Below, piece by piece: positions 1 through 9,504 of a stretch of DNA of 64,000 nucleotides. How positions within the stretch are numbered: position 1 is the stretch's first letter; the number at the start of each line of letters is the position of its first letter. This stretch comes from PLGF01 sp052139695. Lineage in GTDB: Bacteria; Verrucomicrobiota; Verrucomicrobiia; Limisphaerales; Palsa-1400. The stretch is from assembly GCA_052139695.1 (NCBI GenBank), contig JBKQWF010000106.1, positions 56,203-120,202 on the forward strand, in the 5' to 3' direction. The notes under the pieces are model-generated. The model saw only the letters and a program-made list of their open reading frames with translations, was not told the origin of the DNA and made no database searches. The translations under genes and the position numbers were made by a program.

Positions 1-1
1 G

Positions 2-157
2 AAACTTGGTGCGACTCACAATGAGACCATCGGTTGTCGCAGCGCCGATCTCTTCCACGTAGCCACCGCGAAACAGACCGGATGCGATACTTTTCTCACG
101 TTCGATGAGAAACAAATTTCGATGGCAACGGCGGCGGGTATGATGGTGAAGCCGTAA
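2..157 (+). CDS. PIN-domain (VapC-like) ribonuclease toxin, C-terminal part
   Basis: The window opens inside a gene. Reading from base 2, 51 codons run to a TAA and give an ADLFHVATA segment followed by a TFLTFDEKQ segment. This is the usual C-terminus of PIN-domain nucleases, where the Asp of the AD-LH helix and the Asp of TFD help bind the catalytic metal. The family cleaves RNA and is usually paired with a small antitoxin encoded just upstream, which would lie outside the window. Only the last third or so of the protein is visible, so the catalytic set and the partner cannot be checked. The next gene follows after 47 bp on the same strand but has an unrelated function. Confidence 0.7.
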   Translation, partial: KLGATHNETIGCRSADLFHVATAKQTGCDTFLTFDEKQISMATAAGMMVKP

Positions 158-204
158 GAAAACGCCCAATCCAAGTCTCGGACTTTGTCCGGGCGTAATT
201 AGAA

Positions 205-990
205 ATGCAAACGATTCAGAGACCCTTCCCGCCCGCTGATTGGCACTTGGATCCCGTTGACATCCATGTCTGGACAGCCTCGTTGGACGTGGCGTCTGCC
301 GCATTGAGCATCTTCGGAGGAGTTCTCTCCCCCTCAGAACGGGAACGTGCGCGCCGATTCCACTTCGACCTCCACCGAAATCGCTTTATCGCCGGCCGCG
401 GTCTCATGCGAATGCTCTTAGGCAACTATTTGCAGGCAGAACCTACGAAGTTGGAAATCGTGTCCGGCCCTTACGGCAAGCCTATCTTATCCGGCAGCTT
501 CCTGGAGAGTCGGTTGCATTTCAACCTGGCCCATTCCGAAAACGTGGCCATGCTCGCCATCACGCGTGCCGACGCGATTGGTATCGACGTCGAGCGGATT
601 CGACCGCTCATCGAGGCCGACCATCTGGTCGCCCGTTTCTTTTCCGCGCGCGAGAACGCCGTGTTTCACGATCTGCCGCCCGCGCAAAAACCCGTTGCAT
701 TTTTCAACCTCTGGACCCGCAAGGAAGCGTGGCTCAAAGCCACCGGTCAAGGGATTGGAGATTTACTCCATGCGGTAGAAGTCTCCTTTTTGCCCGGTGA
801 GCCCGCCCGATTCCTCAGCCTGCCGGAAGATGCCCAAGCCACGGCATCCTGGATCTTGCACGAGCTTGAGCCCCCGTCGGGTTTCGTCGCCGCCCTGGCC
901 ATTTCAGCCCAAACGACATCTCTGCGCTGCTGCTGTTGGGATGAAAAGGCCACCACGGAGACAATGAGCAGGATATTCATCGCTCGATAA
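205..990 (+). CDS. 4'-phosphopantetheinyl transferase (Sfp/Gsp type)
   Basis: The 261-residue product has the Sfp-type signature motifs in order: GPYGKP near residue 89, FNLAHSEN near 105, IGIDVERIR near 125 and the WTRKEAWLKATGQGI block near 170. The Asp and Glu of these motifs bind Mg and coenzyme A in the family. Such enzymes move the phosphopantetheine arm of CoA onto a conserved Ser of acyl or peptidyl carrier proteins. Length is typical of the family. The last 20 residues (CCCWDEK onwards) are poorly conserved. No carrier protein or synthase is in the window, but the next gene is an alpha-oxoamine synthase that could use acyl-carrier or acyl-CoA thioesters. Start: ATG at 205 with no strong ribosome site. 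Confidence 0.9.
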   Translation: MQTIQRPFPPADWHLDPVDIHVWTASLDVASAALSIFGGVLSPSERERARRFHFDLHRNRFIAGRGLMRMLLGNYLQAEPTKLEIVSGPYGKPILSGSFLESRLHFNLAHSENVAMLAITRADAIGIDVERIRPLIEADHLVARFFSARENAVFHDLPPAQKPVAFFNLWTRKEAWLKATGQGIGDLLHAVEVSFLPGEPARFLSLPEDAQATASWILHELEPPSGFVAALAISAQTTSLRCCCWDEKATTETMSRIFIAR

Positions 991-1414
991 AACTTCCCCC
1001 GCTCCTCAAACTTCTGACTGACAAGCCCGTGCTTGCGCATTACCGGTTATTCTGGAGGCACGCCGAAAAGCCCCTCCATCCTGAGTCTCGGTTTCGCTTC
1101 CTTTCACTGTCCCCTCTCGGCACCGATGTTATTAGATTTTGGTCTTCAAATTCATCCGCAAGAGGAGGAGAGCTTATTCTGTTCCACATTTTGAAAATCA
1201 GCTCCGGATTCTAAAGATGCGACCCTGATGGACTTGATCGGCAGCCGCTGCTCCGGCTTCTCGTAATGATGGTTCTATGATAGTCCGAAGCCGATTGTGG
1301 AGCAGGAAAATCCTGAAACCTAATTGGGCCTCAACACATCGGCGGCTGCCTGCTGGAAAGCACGGATCAATCATGACATGGACTTGCAATCTGGCCATAG
1401 GCATTCTGCTGGGG
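991..1414 (+). other. Intergenic stretch without a recognised gene
   Basis: I see no convincing coding sequence between the transferase stop and the first supported start of the next gene. An open frame upstream of 1415 (from 1277) is continuous with the next gene, but its translation does not resemble the family N-terminus. A purine-rich AAGAGGAGGAGAG tract lies near 1160 without a start that would make a recognisable protein. Confidence 0.5.
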
Positions 1415-2491
1415 ATGTGTGAACCTTTGCAACAAGTGGACCGCACGTGGGTGATTTGGAAGAAACGGAAGCTTTCCTATTTCGCGGGCTGCGATTATTT
1501 CCGGCTCGCCAGTCATCCGGCGGTCATCGAATCGGTTCAACAAGGTCTGGCGCAATACGGATTGAATGTCGCCGCTTCACGGCTGACAACGGGCCATCAC
1601 GCGCTTTACGCACGGCTGGAGGATGCCCTGGCGAAGTTCTTCGCCGCGCCCGCCGCGCTGCTGGTCAGCACCGGCTACGTGGCCAATGTGATCGCAGCCC
1701 AGGGATTGCACGAAGATTTTTCGCATATCCTCATTGACGCCCGAGGGCACGCCAGTCTGCGCGACGCCGCCCATTTTTTCCGCGGCCCTGTCGCGGAGTT
1801 CAAGCACCACGACGCCGCCGACCTGGCTCGCCGCCTGAAGGGAAAACCCAAGCCATTGGTGCTCACGGACGGCGTGTCCCCTCTCGAGGGCGAAATCGCG
1901 CCGTTGCGCGAGTATTTGAAAGTGTTGCCGCGAGATGGAATGATTCTACTTGACGATGCGCATTCCGCCGGCATCCTGGGCGCGCGCGGCGCGGGCACGC
2001 CGGAGTACGCCGAAGTATCGCGGCACCGGATGATTCAGACGGTAACGTTGAGCAAGGCTTTTGGGGTCTATGGGGGAGCGATCCTGTGCGAGCGGGCGAC
2101 GCGGGAGAAAATCATGGCCTGCAGCCGGATGTTCGCGGGCAACACTCCGCTGCCGCTGCCATTGGCCAACGCCGCTCTTGCCTCGATTGGACTGCTGCGG
2201 AACGATCAGGGCTTCCGATGCCGGCTGAGCCAGAACGTTCGTTATGTCAAGAACGCGCTCCGTGCTGTGGGAATGGCAGTGCCTGAAACCCCGGTCCCAA
2301 TCGTCGCCGTCCTTCCGCGAGACCGTCGTGACGCACAAGCGCTTCGCCAGCGATTGCTTTCCCGCGACGTTTTTCCGTCCTTGATCAAGTATCCCGGCGC
2401 GCCGGAAGGAGGGTGTTTTCGCTTTGTCATTTCCAGCGAGCATTCGCGGGAACAATTGGACAATTTGATCGCAAGTTTAACGGATCGCTAA
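1415..2491 (+). CDS. PLP-dependent alpha-oxoamine synthase / class II aminotransferase (BioF-like)
   Basis: The product (about 358 residues from this start) is a fold-type I PLP enzyme of the family containing 8-amino-7-oxononanoate synthase, 2-amino-3-ketobutyrate ligase and serine palmitoyltransferase. Visible motifs are LTTGHHALYARLEDALA at the N-terminus, ILLDDAHSAGILG with the PLP-binding Asp and His, and TVTLSKAFGVYGG with the Schiff-base Lys at residue 214. Family members condense an amino acid with an acyl thioester and lose CO2. The frame is open back to 1277, but the family begins near the CDYFRL block, so ATG 1415 is preferred; GTG or ATG codons nearby remain possible. It follows a phosphopantetheinyl transferase, which hints at lipid or polyketide chemistry rather than biotin synthesis, since no bio gene is present. 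Its TAA overlaps the TAG of the convergent gene. Confidence 0.85.
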   Translation: MCEPLQQVDRTWVIWKKRKLSYFAGCDYFRLASHPAVIESVQQGLAQYGLNVAASRLTTGHHALYARLEDALAKFFAAPAALLVSTGYVANVIAAQGLHEDFSHILIDARGHASLRDAAHFFRGPVAEFKHHDAADLARRLKGKPKPLVLTDGVSPLEGEIAPLREYLKVLPRDGMILLDDAHSAGILGARGAGTPEYAEVSRHRMIQTVTLSKAFGVYGGAILCERATREKIMACSRMFAGNTPLPLPLANAALASIGLLRNDQGFRCRLSQNVRYVKNALRAVGMAVPETPVPIVAVLPRDRRDAQALRQRLLSRDVFPSLIKYPGAPEGGCFRFVISSEHSREQLDNLIASLTDR

Positions 2492-4536
2492 TCGGCATAT
2501 TCCAGTGCGATCCAGCTTGGGATTCCTTCCCTGCCGGCGACATTGCGGGGCCTGACGCGCAGTTGGTTTTTGCCGGGGTGCAGCGTCCAGGTGAAACCTG
2601 AAGCGACGCTCTTTTTCTCCCCGCCATCAATTTCAGCCAGGAAGCTATCGAAGCTGGGCGTCTCGGTATCCAGATGAACCTGGAGGATGCCAGGCGCCTT
2701 GCCCGGCTCCAGGACATAGTGGGCCTGGTTGAGAGTCCACTCGAAATCTTCTCGCTTGGTCACGCGGTGCCCGAACAGCAAGCCGGCCGGGGCCTCGGCA
2801 TCGGTCCACACATAGTGTCCGGTCCAAGACCATTCGTCCGTTCCCTGGTTGAGCGGCAAGGGAGATTTCGCTTGCAGGAAGTTGCTCCGGGGAATCATCC
2901 TGAGTTCGAGGTACCAGTTCAGGGGATCGGGACCGCCCAGGCCTTTCCAAGCGAATTGTTTGTTCCTGGTCCGCTCGGCGGCGACGACTCGCACCGGCTC
3001 GACCGGTTCTCCCCGCAAGGTCGGCAACTGGTGCTGACGCATTTCCAAAATAGAGAGCGGAACGCCCGTTTTTTCATCCACGATGTACCAAGCCAAGGCA
3101 CCATCCGCATAGACCCATTTTTTCCATTCATTGGACCAGATTTCCACAATTTCGTGACCCCCGCCCCCAAGCCGCTCGTAGCAGGCCCCCGGGCTGATGG
3201 AAACGGCGCGTCCCACAAACCCGAAGCTCTCGCAGGCTTGCAAGAACACGACGTTATATTGCAGACAGAAACCGCCGGTGGGCTTGCCATCCCGAAATGG
3301 CTTCAGAATCTCCAGCGCGTCCCACGGGGGGTAACAATCGCCGATGTGATTGGGCCAGTCCCAGTAATTGCAGGCCCATTGGGCCAGCCGCAAGAGGAGC
3401 TCGAGCTCGTTTGTCGAACCTTTCACCACTTCATCCAGCTTGTACTCGGTGCGCAATTGCTTGAGGCGGGGATGGTCCAGAGGCTCGTACTCGAACGGAA
3501 TGGAAGTACGGACAATCTCCTCGTTGTGCTCCTCCAGGACACGGAGCCGAGCCGTCCAGTCCTTCGGGCCAGTGGGCTTGTCTTCCACGCGAAGACTCCG
3601 CAAGCGCGGGCTCTGCAGCGGATCGCGCGAGGAGAAATCCACCGCCACCTGGACATATCGCCCGCGCGGGTTTCGCAGCACTCCTCCCGTCGTGCCCAAT
3701 TCTTGCCAATCCGTCCACTGTTTTTCGGTGGGGACATAGGTGTCGCCGGTTCGCGCGCGGACCAGGATACTGCCCGCCGCTCCAGTTTCGCCCTCCACGG
3801 CAATCTTGATTGGGCCTGTTTGGGTGACAGGACCCGCCACTGTTTTTCCCTCCAAATTGCCCGCGTCCATTACCGGCAGGGTGAGCGAACCCTGGGATTG
3901 ATAATGTTCCAAAAACACCCGCACCCCGTACTCCCCCTCCAGCTTGCCGTCCGGGCCCAGGTGATGGTAATCCCAAGTCTTGCCTCCATCGGTGCTCTTG
4001 GCGCTGCGACCAGGAGCCTTTGTGCGAGTCAGGGACCCCAAGGCGAATTCGTCATCCCGCGCGATCATCACCCTGCCGGAGTTTCGCAGGATAATCTCAT
4101 TGCGGCCTGCCTGGAGCAGCTTGGGGTCAATGGCGTACTTTTGGTGGAGTGGCCTTCCACTCTGGTTTGTTCCAAAGTGCTGCTCGATCCCGTTAATGAC
4201 GGCCTCAACCGGGGCATCGGACAGGACCACCAGATAGGCGGCTCGGGCCTGGGGATTCGAAATGATCAGTTCTTTCTTTATCCAAATCTGAGACGTCAAC
4301 GTCTCCCGATTCTCGGGCTTTTGATAGGAATGGCCGGAGGCGGGACCGTCATCCTCGAAAAGTTCTCCGGCAGCCAGTTCGATTTCTCCCTGCCCCTCGG
4401 ACAGCGCCAGATCGGGGGTGACGGATTGTTGGAAAATCTTCGGCGCCTCAAGCCGCAAGACCGATGCGTCGGCCGACGGCCCAAATTGAACTCCGAAGAT
4501 CCCCATTAAAACTACTCTGAGCAGTCGGTTGGTCAT
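2488..4536 (-). CDS. Secreted protein with transglutaminase-like domain
   Basis: The 682-residue protein starts with a plausible signal peptide (MTNRLLRVVLMGIFGVQFG). The first half is beta-rich and includes a sugar-hydrolase-like segment (STDGGKTWDYHHLGPDG). A transglutaminase-like cysteine-protease core follows, with Cys424 in GGFCLQYNVV, His461 in GGGGHEIVEIW and Asp478 in WVYADG as the expected triad. The C-terminal part resembles another beta domain. Proteins of this kind in Verrucomicrobiota and Planctomycetota are exported and uncharacterised; a role in peptide or cell-wall cleavage or cross-linking is possible. A longer frame begins at 4563 but adds only nine residues before the hydrophobic stretch, so 4536 is chosen. 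The gene is convergent with the synthase next to it and divergent from the M24 gene. Confidence 0.75.
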   Translation of the reverse strand: MTNRLLRVVLMGIFGVQFGPSADASVLRLEAPKIFQQSVTPDLALSEGQGEIELAAGELFEDDGPASGHSYQKPENRETLTSQIWIKKELIISNPQARAAYLVVLSDAPVEAVINGIEQHFGTNQSGRPLHQKYAIDPKLLQAGRNEIILRNSGRVMIARDDEFALGSLTRTKAPGRSAKSTDGGKTWDYHHLGPDGKLEGEYGVRVFLEHYQSQGSLTLPVMDAGNLEGKTVAGPVTQTGPIKIAVEGETGAAGSILVRARTGDTYVPTEKQWTDWQELGTTGGVLRNPRGRYVQVAVDFSSRDPLQSPRLRSLRVEDKPTGPKDWTARLRVLEEHNEEIVRTSIPFEYEPLDHPRLKQLRTEYKLDEVVKGSTNELELLLRLAQWACNYWDWPNHIGDCYPPWDALEILKPFRDGKPTGGFCLQYNVVFLQACESFGFVGRAVSISPGACYERLGGGGHEIVEIWSNEWKKWVYADGALAWYIVDEKTGVPLSILEMRQHQLPTLRGEPVEPVRVVAAERTRNKQFAWKGLGGPDPLNWYLELRMIPRSNFLQAKSPLPLNQGTDEWSWTGHYVWTDAEAPAGLLFGHRVTKREDFEWTLNQAHYVLEPGKAPGILQVHLDTETPSFDSFLAEIDGGEKKSVASGFTWTLHPGKNQLRVRPRNVAGREGIPSWIALEYAD

Positions 4537-4625
4537 CGGCTCATTATAACACCTCCGGTTCAATCGTCGAGATCGCTCGCCGTACTGACTTGCTCGTGCT
4601 GCCGGCAGCGGATTATGGTCGGAGC

Positions 4626-6026
4626 ATGAAATGCCCCTCGATCACCACAGGGCGGGTCGTGCTCCCGTCGTTCGGACTCGCTCGCGCCTGTCCAGAAATT
4701 CCCACCGAGCTGTACCGGACACGTTTGGCCCGGACCGTGGAACGTATGCGCGCTGCAAAGCTGGATGCACTCGCCGTCTATACCGACCGTGAGCATTGCG
4801 CGAATGTGGCTTATCTGACCGGTTTTGATCCCCGCTTTGAGGAAGCGCTTTTGCTCCTCTCATCCGAGGGCCGCAGCCAGCTTTTGGTCGGCAACGAGTG
4901 CCTTGGATACTTGCCTGACACCCAAGTGCTCGGATTGGAGGTAGAACTGTTTCAGGAGTTCAGCCTCATGGGCCAGCCACGGAACGGATCGCGCCCGTTG
5001 AAGGAAATCTTTCGAGACTTTGGCCTGGGGAAGGCTCAACGCATCGGCTGCGTCGGCTGGAAGTACTTTGACGAGCATCTGCTTCCTGGAGGCCCGCAGG
5101 CGCTCGATGTGCCGGCCTATCTTGCCGACCTCCTGCGCGAACTGGCAGGCGAGCCTCGGCGCGTCGTGAACGCCACCGGGATTTTCATGGACGTTGGCGA
5201 CGGCCTGCGAGTCTTCAATGAGCCGCCCCAGATCGCGCAGTTTGAATACGCCGCCTGTGTGACTTCGGAAGGTGTCCTGAGTCTTTTGCGCCACCTTCGT
5301 CCGGGTGTGGCCGAATGCGGTTTGGAGAAGTACCTGGAGACGCGCGGCCTCCCGCTGAGTTGTCACCGCATGATCAGCTTCGGGGACAAAGCCAAACGCG
5401 GCCTGGCCAGCCCGTCGGCCCAACGGGCCAAACGAGGCGATCCTTATACCATCGGCTTTGGGGTCAACGGAGCGCTGAACTCGCGCGCGGGCATGATTGC
5501 AGCCGGCCCCGGCGACCTGACCGGACCTCTGCGCGAATTCTACCTCGCATTGGCCACGAACTATTTCCGGGTGGTGGCTGCCTGGTATGAGAACATTCGG
5601 GTCGGCGCGAGCGCTGGCGCCGTGGTGCGTGCGGTCGAAAAGGCGCGAGATCAAAAGCTTTACCGCTTCGCGGTTAATCCTGGGCATTACTTGCACTTGG
5701 ATGAATGGCTCAATTCGCCCTTCTCCGCTGGGAGCCGTGTCAAGTTGCGTTCGGGCATGGCATTGCAGATGGACATCATCCCGGTGTCCCTTGGCCCCTT
5801 TTGCTATACCAATGCCGAAGACGGCGTTGTCCTGGCCGACGCGCGATTGCGAAAGCAACTGGCTCAAGATTTCCCGGACCTATGGAAACGCGTCCAGTCG
5901 CGCCGCGCGTTCATGCAAGACGTCCTGGGAATCCATCTCGACGATTCAGTCCTGCCGCTCAGCAACACCGCTGGTTGGCTGCCGCCCTGGGCCTTGGACC
6001 TGGACAGAGCCTTCATTGTAAATTAA
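4626..6026 (+). CDS. M24-family (creatinase/aminopeptidase P-like) protein
   Basis: The product has the two-part layout of Xaa-Pro peptidase and creatinase proteins: an N-terminal domain (residues about 25-190, with DALAVYTDREHCANVAYLTGF) and a C-terminal pita-bread-like domain (about 210-440, with NPGHYLHLDEW and MALQMDIIPVS). The normal DxxHGxGH and EPG/E metal-ligand pattern is hard to find, so it may be a divergent or metal-free member rather than an active peptidase. ATG 4626 is preferred to 4590 because the first twelve residues from 4590 have no family likeness. It runs divergently from the transglutaminase gene and converges with the gamma-glutamyltransferase, with only 4 bp between stops. 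Confidence 0.75.
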   Translation: MKCPSITTGRVVLPSFGLARACPEIPTELYRTRLARTVERMRAAKLDALAVYTDREHCANVAYLTGFDPRFEEALLLLSSEGRSQLLVGNECLGYLPDTQVLGLEVELFQEFSLMGQPRNGSRPLKEIFRDFGLGKAQRIGCVGWKYFDEHLLPGGPQALDVPAYLADLLRELAGEPRRVVNATGIFMDVGDGLRVFNEPPQIAQFEYAACVTSEGVLSLLRHLRPGVAECGLEKYLETRGLPLSCHRMISFGDKAKRGLASPSAQRAKRGDPYTIGFGVNGALNSRAGMIAAGPGDLTGPLREFYLALATNYFRVVAAWYENIRVGASAGAVVRAVEKARDQKLYRFAVNPGHYLHLDEWLNSPFSAGSRVKLRSGMALQMDIIPVSLGPFCYTNAEDGVVLADARLRKQLAQDFPDLWKRVQSRRAFMQDVLGIHLDDSVLPLSNTAGWLPPWALDLDRAFIVN

Positions 6027-6030
6027 CAAA

Positions 6031-7824
6031 TCAGTAACCCAGTGCCTCGCCGTCTTTGCGCATCTCGGAAGCGCCCCAATAGACGTGATGCCGCGCATCC
6101 CACATGATGGCCTGATAGCCGCCAAAGCCGCCCGTGCCGGGAACGACGTTGTAGCCGCGCCCTTTCAAAGCGGCTTTGACCGCCGGGTCGAACCCTGATT
6201 CCATCTCCACGGTGCCAATGCCGGCGGAGGGTTCGCCCGTCGGTTCGGCGTTGCCGACGTGATGCCAGCGCGCGGCATCGCCCGCTTCCTGGATGTTCAG
6301 TCCGAAATCGATGATGTCCGTCAGAATTTGCGCGTGCCCCTGGCATTGCATATCACCTCCCATGAGCCCGAAGCTCAGGAAGGGCTGGCCGTCTTTCATC
6401 ACGAAGGCGGGAATGATCGTGTGAAAAGGCCGTTTGCCGGGCGCATAGACATTGGCCGCATTGGCATCCAGCGAAAACAGTTCGCCCCGGTCCTGGAACA
6501 TAAAACCAAGATGGTCCGCCACCAACCCGGAGCCCATGCCGCGATAATTTGACTGGATCAACGACACCATCATCCCGTCCTGATCGGCAGTGGTCAGATA
6601 AATCGTGTCGCCGTTGAACAATTGCGGATTGCCGGGACCGATATTTGGATTGACTGTGGAAGCGCTGATTTCTTTGGCGCGTTCCGTCCCGTAGGCTTCG
6701 GAGATCAAGCCTTTCGTCGGCACGCGGGCGAATTTCGGGTCAGCGTAGAATTTTGCCAGGTCTTCGTAGGCCAGCCGTTTTGCCTCAATGAAAGCGGTCA
6801 CGGCATCCGCCGACCCAATGCCCATTTTCTTTAAATCGAAATGTTTCAGGATCTGCAACATTTCCAGCACCGCAAAGCCCTGGCCATTAGGGGGCAATTC
6901 GTAAACGTCGTAGCCGTGATAGTTCACCGATTGCGGCGCCACCCATTCGCCGTGAAAGTCCGCGAAATCGGGATAATTCAGGTCGCCCCCGACGCGTTTG
7001 AAATAGGCGTCGATGGCTCGGCCGATCTCCCCTTTATAAAAAACATCTCGTCCGCCGTTTGCGATGATTGTCAACGTGTGCGCAAGGTCAGCATTCTTGA
7101 AGATTTCCCCTTGCTCGGGCGTGTGCCCGCCGTGGGCGTCGGCGATGAGATAAGTGTGGCGGGCGTTGTCCAGTTCCTCGATCAACTTGCTCCGCCGTTC
7201 AAAGGCGGCCATGTTGGCTTTCCAGTATTTTGCAATCAACTCCGTCACCGGGAAGCCGTTGCCCGCACAGCCAATGGCGGGCGCCAAGACATCGGACATC
7301 GGCAGCTTGCCGAATTTCTCATGCAACGCGAACCAGCCGTCCACCGCACCCGGAACCGTCACGGGCAATGAGCCTACCGACGGAATATGATTCGTTTGCC
7401 GCAAGCCCGCTTTCTGGCAGGCGGCGGCGACTTCCGCCCTCATTTTTTCCAGACTGCGTGAGCGTGCGGCGGGCCCGGAGCCATTGTAACCGTAGAGTTG
7501 ATGCGTCGCCGGGTCCCAAACGATGGCAAAAAGATCGCCACCGATGCCGTTGAGCACCGGCTGCATGACGCCGATAACCGCGTTCGCGGCAACGGCGGCG
7601 TCCACCGCGCTGCCACCCTTTCTTAAGATTTCAATCGCCGCCGACGACGCCAGCGGCTGCTCCGTCGCCGCCATGCCGTGTTGCGCGATCACCGGCGAGC
7701 GCGTGGCCCATGTTTCTCCGGAATAACGATCGCCCCGTCCGATCTGCCCGGAAACGACGCTTCCCAAAAATGAGCCGATCGCCGCCAACCCAACTAAGGC
7801 CAGAATGTCTTGTTTCGTTTGCAT
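6031..7824 (-). CDS. ggt: Gamma-glutamyltransferase family protein
   Basis: The 597-residue protein belongs to the Ntn-hydrolase gamma-glutamyltranspeptidases. An N-terminal hydrophobic segment (residues 8-26) suggests export to the periplasm. GGSAVDAAVAANAV and LNGIGGDLF are the standard large-subunit motifs. The autoprocessing nucleophile is expected at Thr407 in GDTIYLTTADQDG, which splits the precursor into large and small subunits. SNYRGMGSGL near residue 430 replaces the more usual substrate-loop sequence, so specificity may differ from glutathione hydrolysis. A C-terminal GTGGFGGYQAIMWD element ends the small subunit. Length is normal. It is transcribed away from the interrupted acyltransferase upstream and shows no operon partner. 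Confidence 0.88.
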   Translation of the reverse strand: MQTKQDILALVGLAAIGSFLGSVVSGQIGRGDRYSGETWATRSPVIAQHGMAATEQPLASSAAIEILRKGGSAVDAAVAANAVIGVMQPVLNGIGGDLFAIVWDPATHQLYGYNGSGPAARSRSLEKMRAEVAAACQKAGLRQTNHIPSVGSLPVTVPGAVDGWFALHEKFGKLPMSDVLAPAIGCAGNGFPVTELIAKYWKANMAAFERRSKLIEELDNARHTYLIADAHGGHTPEQGEIFKNADLAHTLTIIANGGRDVFYKGEIGRAIDAYFKRVGGDLNYPDFADFHGEWVAPQSVNYHGYDVYELPPNGQGFAVLEMLQILKHFDLKKMGIGSADAVTAFIEAKRLAYEDLAKFYADPKFARVPTKGLISEAYGTERAKEISASTVNPNIGPGNPQLFNGDTIYLTTADQDGMMVSLIQSNYRGMGSGLVADHLGFMFQDRGELFSLDANAANVYAPGKRPFHTIIPAFVMKDGQPFLSFGLMGGDMQCQGHAQILTDIIDFGLNIQEAGDAARWHHVGNAEPTGEPSAGIGTVEMESGFDPAVKAALKGRGYNVVPGTGGFGGYQAIMWDARHHVYWGASEMRKDGEALGY

Positions 7825-8898
7825 AAGCCTTCCACAATCAGTTCCTCATCTAATCTGATGCGTCAAATCGCACAAGGATTCCTTTGAGTTCCAAGGGGAG
7901 CGTCAGTGGGCTGGCTCAACCGAAGGCCGCGGCAAATCGTGCTGAAGGGCCTGAGGTTGAAATTTCCTCTTGAGGCGCAGAAACGGGCGCTCAATCAGGC
8001 AATGAGACCCCAGGGCGGCGCCAAAACTGCAAACAACGCCGACCGGAAAGGCGCCGCTCCAAGTGTGGTTCAGGCGTGTCAAGAAAAGCTGTTGCCACAG
8101 GTACCAACCGTAGGACAATCGCCCGATGAAAACCAGTGGCGGCAAAGAAAGAACACGGGCGAGAGATTTGTCCGGTCCGAGGACGGAAGCGTGCAAAATG
8201 ATCAGGGCCGCCCCCACGGCATCCAGAGTATAACCCATGGTGGCCAGATACATCCCTTTGAACCGATGAGTCAAAAGGGGCGAAACAAAAAGAAGGAAAA
8301 CCAGGGCGCCGGGCAGCGCGACCTTCGATTTCACCCCGCCGGCAATCGAGGGCGGCAAACCTTTGTGCAGAATCAACGCCAGCACGCAACCGACCATGAT
8401 GCTATCGACCGCAGTGTGCAGCATCATATCCAGGGAACCGCGCCAGCCTGGAAAGAGATAATAGGAGCCGACGCGAACGAGGGGAGTCAAAATAACAATC
8501 GACCAGGCCGCTTTGAGCGAACGCCTGTCTCCCAAGAGCAACAAAGTCGCAGGCCAGAATAAATAAAACTGTTCCTCAAGCGACAGGGTCCAGAGATGGC
8601 CCAGGAACCAATTTTGCGCCGTGCCGGCGGACCGAGGCCACGCTATCAGATAATTATAGGTATAAGTGGCGGCGGCCAGAAGTTGCGACTTGGGAACCGA
8701 AACGTACCCGGCTGACCGCAAGACGAGAATGCAGCCAAAGAAAACATAGAATGCGGGAAAAATGCGCAAGGCCCGCCTCGCGTAAAACTTGGGCAGCGAA
8801 ATGGAGCCGGTGGAACGCCGTTCCTGCAAAAGGAGCGTGGTAATCAAATACCCGCTCAAAACGAAAAACAGCCGGACCCCCAAAGCGGCAATCAGTGA

Positions 8899-8917
8899 CC
8901 TCCGGCAAAGCCGGAGG
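8899..8917. repeat. IS end hairpin (downstream end)
   Basis: CCTCCGGC and GCCGGAGG form a perfect 8-bp stem around an AAA loop, four bases inside the element border. Hairpins at this position are what Y1 transposases recognise in IS200/IS605 elements. Confidence 0.8.
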
Positions 8918-8968
8918 TATGTGGGAGTGTGAACCGCTCAAAGCGGTTTGTATTGTTCCGTTAGCCGC

Positions 8969-9403
8969 TCAAAGCGGCAACAGCGCCAACTGATCCATGC
9001 GTTGGTCCTCCTTCTCCTGTTCCTGGATGTATCGGCGCACTGCGGCTTCGTCCCTCCCTACTGTTGATACCCAGTAGCCCCGCGCCCAGAACTGCTGCCC
9101 TACGAAACTCTTCCGCCTCCCCGCATACACCCGCGCGATGTGGATGGCCGTCTTCCCTTTGATGTACCCCATGATCTGCGCCACCGAATACTTCGGCGGG
9201 ATCGAGATCATCATATGCACATGGTCCGCCATCAAATGCCCCTCCTCAACCTGACACTCCTTCTACCCAGCCAGGTCCCGGATGACCCTCCCCAACTCCT
9301 GCCGGATATGCCCATACAGCACTTTCTTCCGGCATTTCGGAATGAACACGATGTGATACTTGCATTCCCACTTCGTGTGTTTCAGTGTTTCATACGTTTG
9401 CAT
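8969..9403 (-). pseudogene. tnpA: IS200-family Y1 transposase (TnpA) with in-frame TAG
   Basis: From ATG 9403 the frame reads MQTYETLKHTKWECKYHIVF and so on, the normal start of IS200 transposases, but hits TAG at 9265-9263 after codon 46. The same frame then continues to 8969 with the HUH motif (HVH in ADHVHMMIS), the FWARGYWVSTVG block and the catalytic-Tyr helix (VRRYIQEQEKED). Family members usually have Gln before the KEC sequence at the stop position, so a single CAG to TAG change explains the break. All catalytic residues lie after the stop; internal initiation at the ATGs near 9235 would lose the first beta strand. The copy is therefore probably inactive by itself but could still be moved by an intact copy elsewhere. 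Confidence 0.85.
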
Positions 9404-9487
9404 TGGTCTCTCCTTTCGTAAACTTTGAACGGTTCACGAACAGGAGAATCCCCAACGACTCCCGGAGCTGTCAAACTCTGGGAGTCT

Positions 9488-9504
9488 CTCCAGCAAAGCT
9501 GGAG
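9488..9504. repeat. IS end hairpin (upstream end)
   Basis: CTCCAGC and GCTGGAG form a perfect 7-bp stem around an AAA loop, eight bases from the border at 9512. Its loop and stem base resemble the hairpin at the other end, which supports both as transposase binding sites. Confidence 0.8.

Noticed and set aside
2674..4509. Long plus-strand open frame (611 codons) opposite the transglutaminase gene
   Set aside because: Its translation has no family likeness and is explained by codon bias of the minus-strand gene, which has a signal peptide and a full catalytic triad.
9263..9265. TAG in the transposase as a recoded (pyrrolysine-like) codon
   Set aside because: No pyl genes are seen, other genes in the window end at TAG, and Gln is usual at this position.
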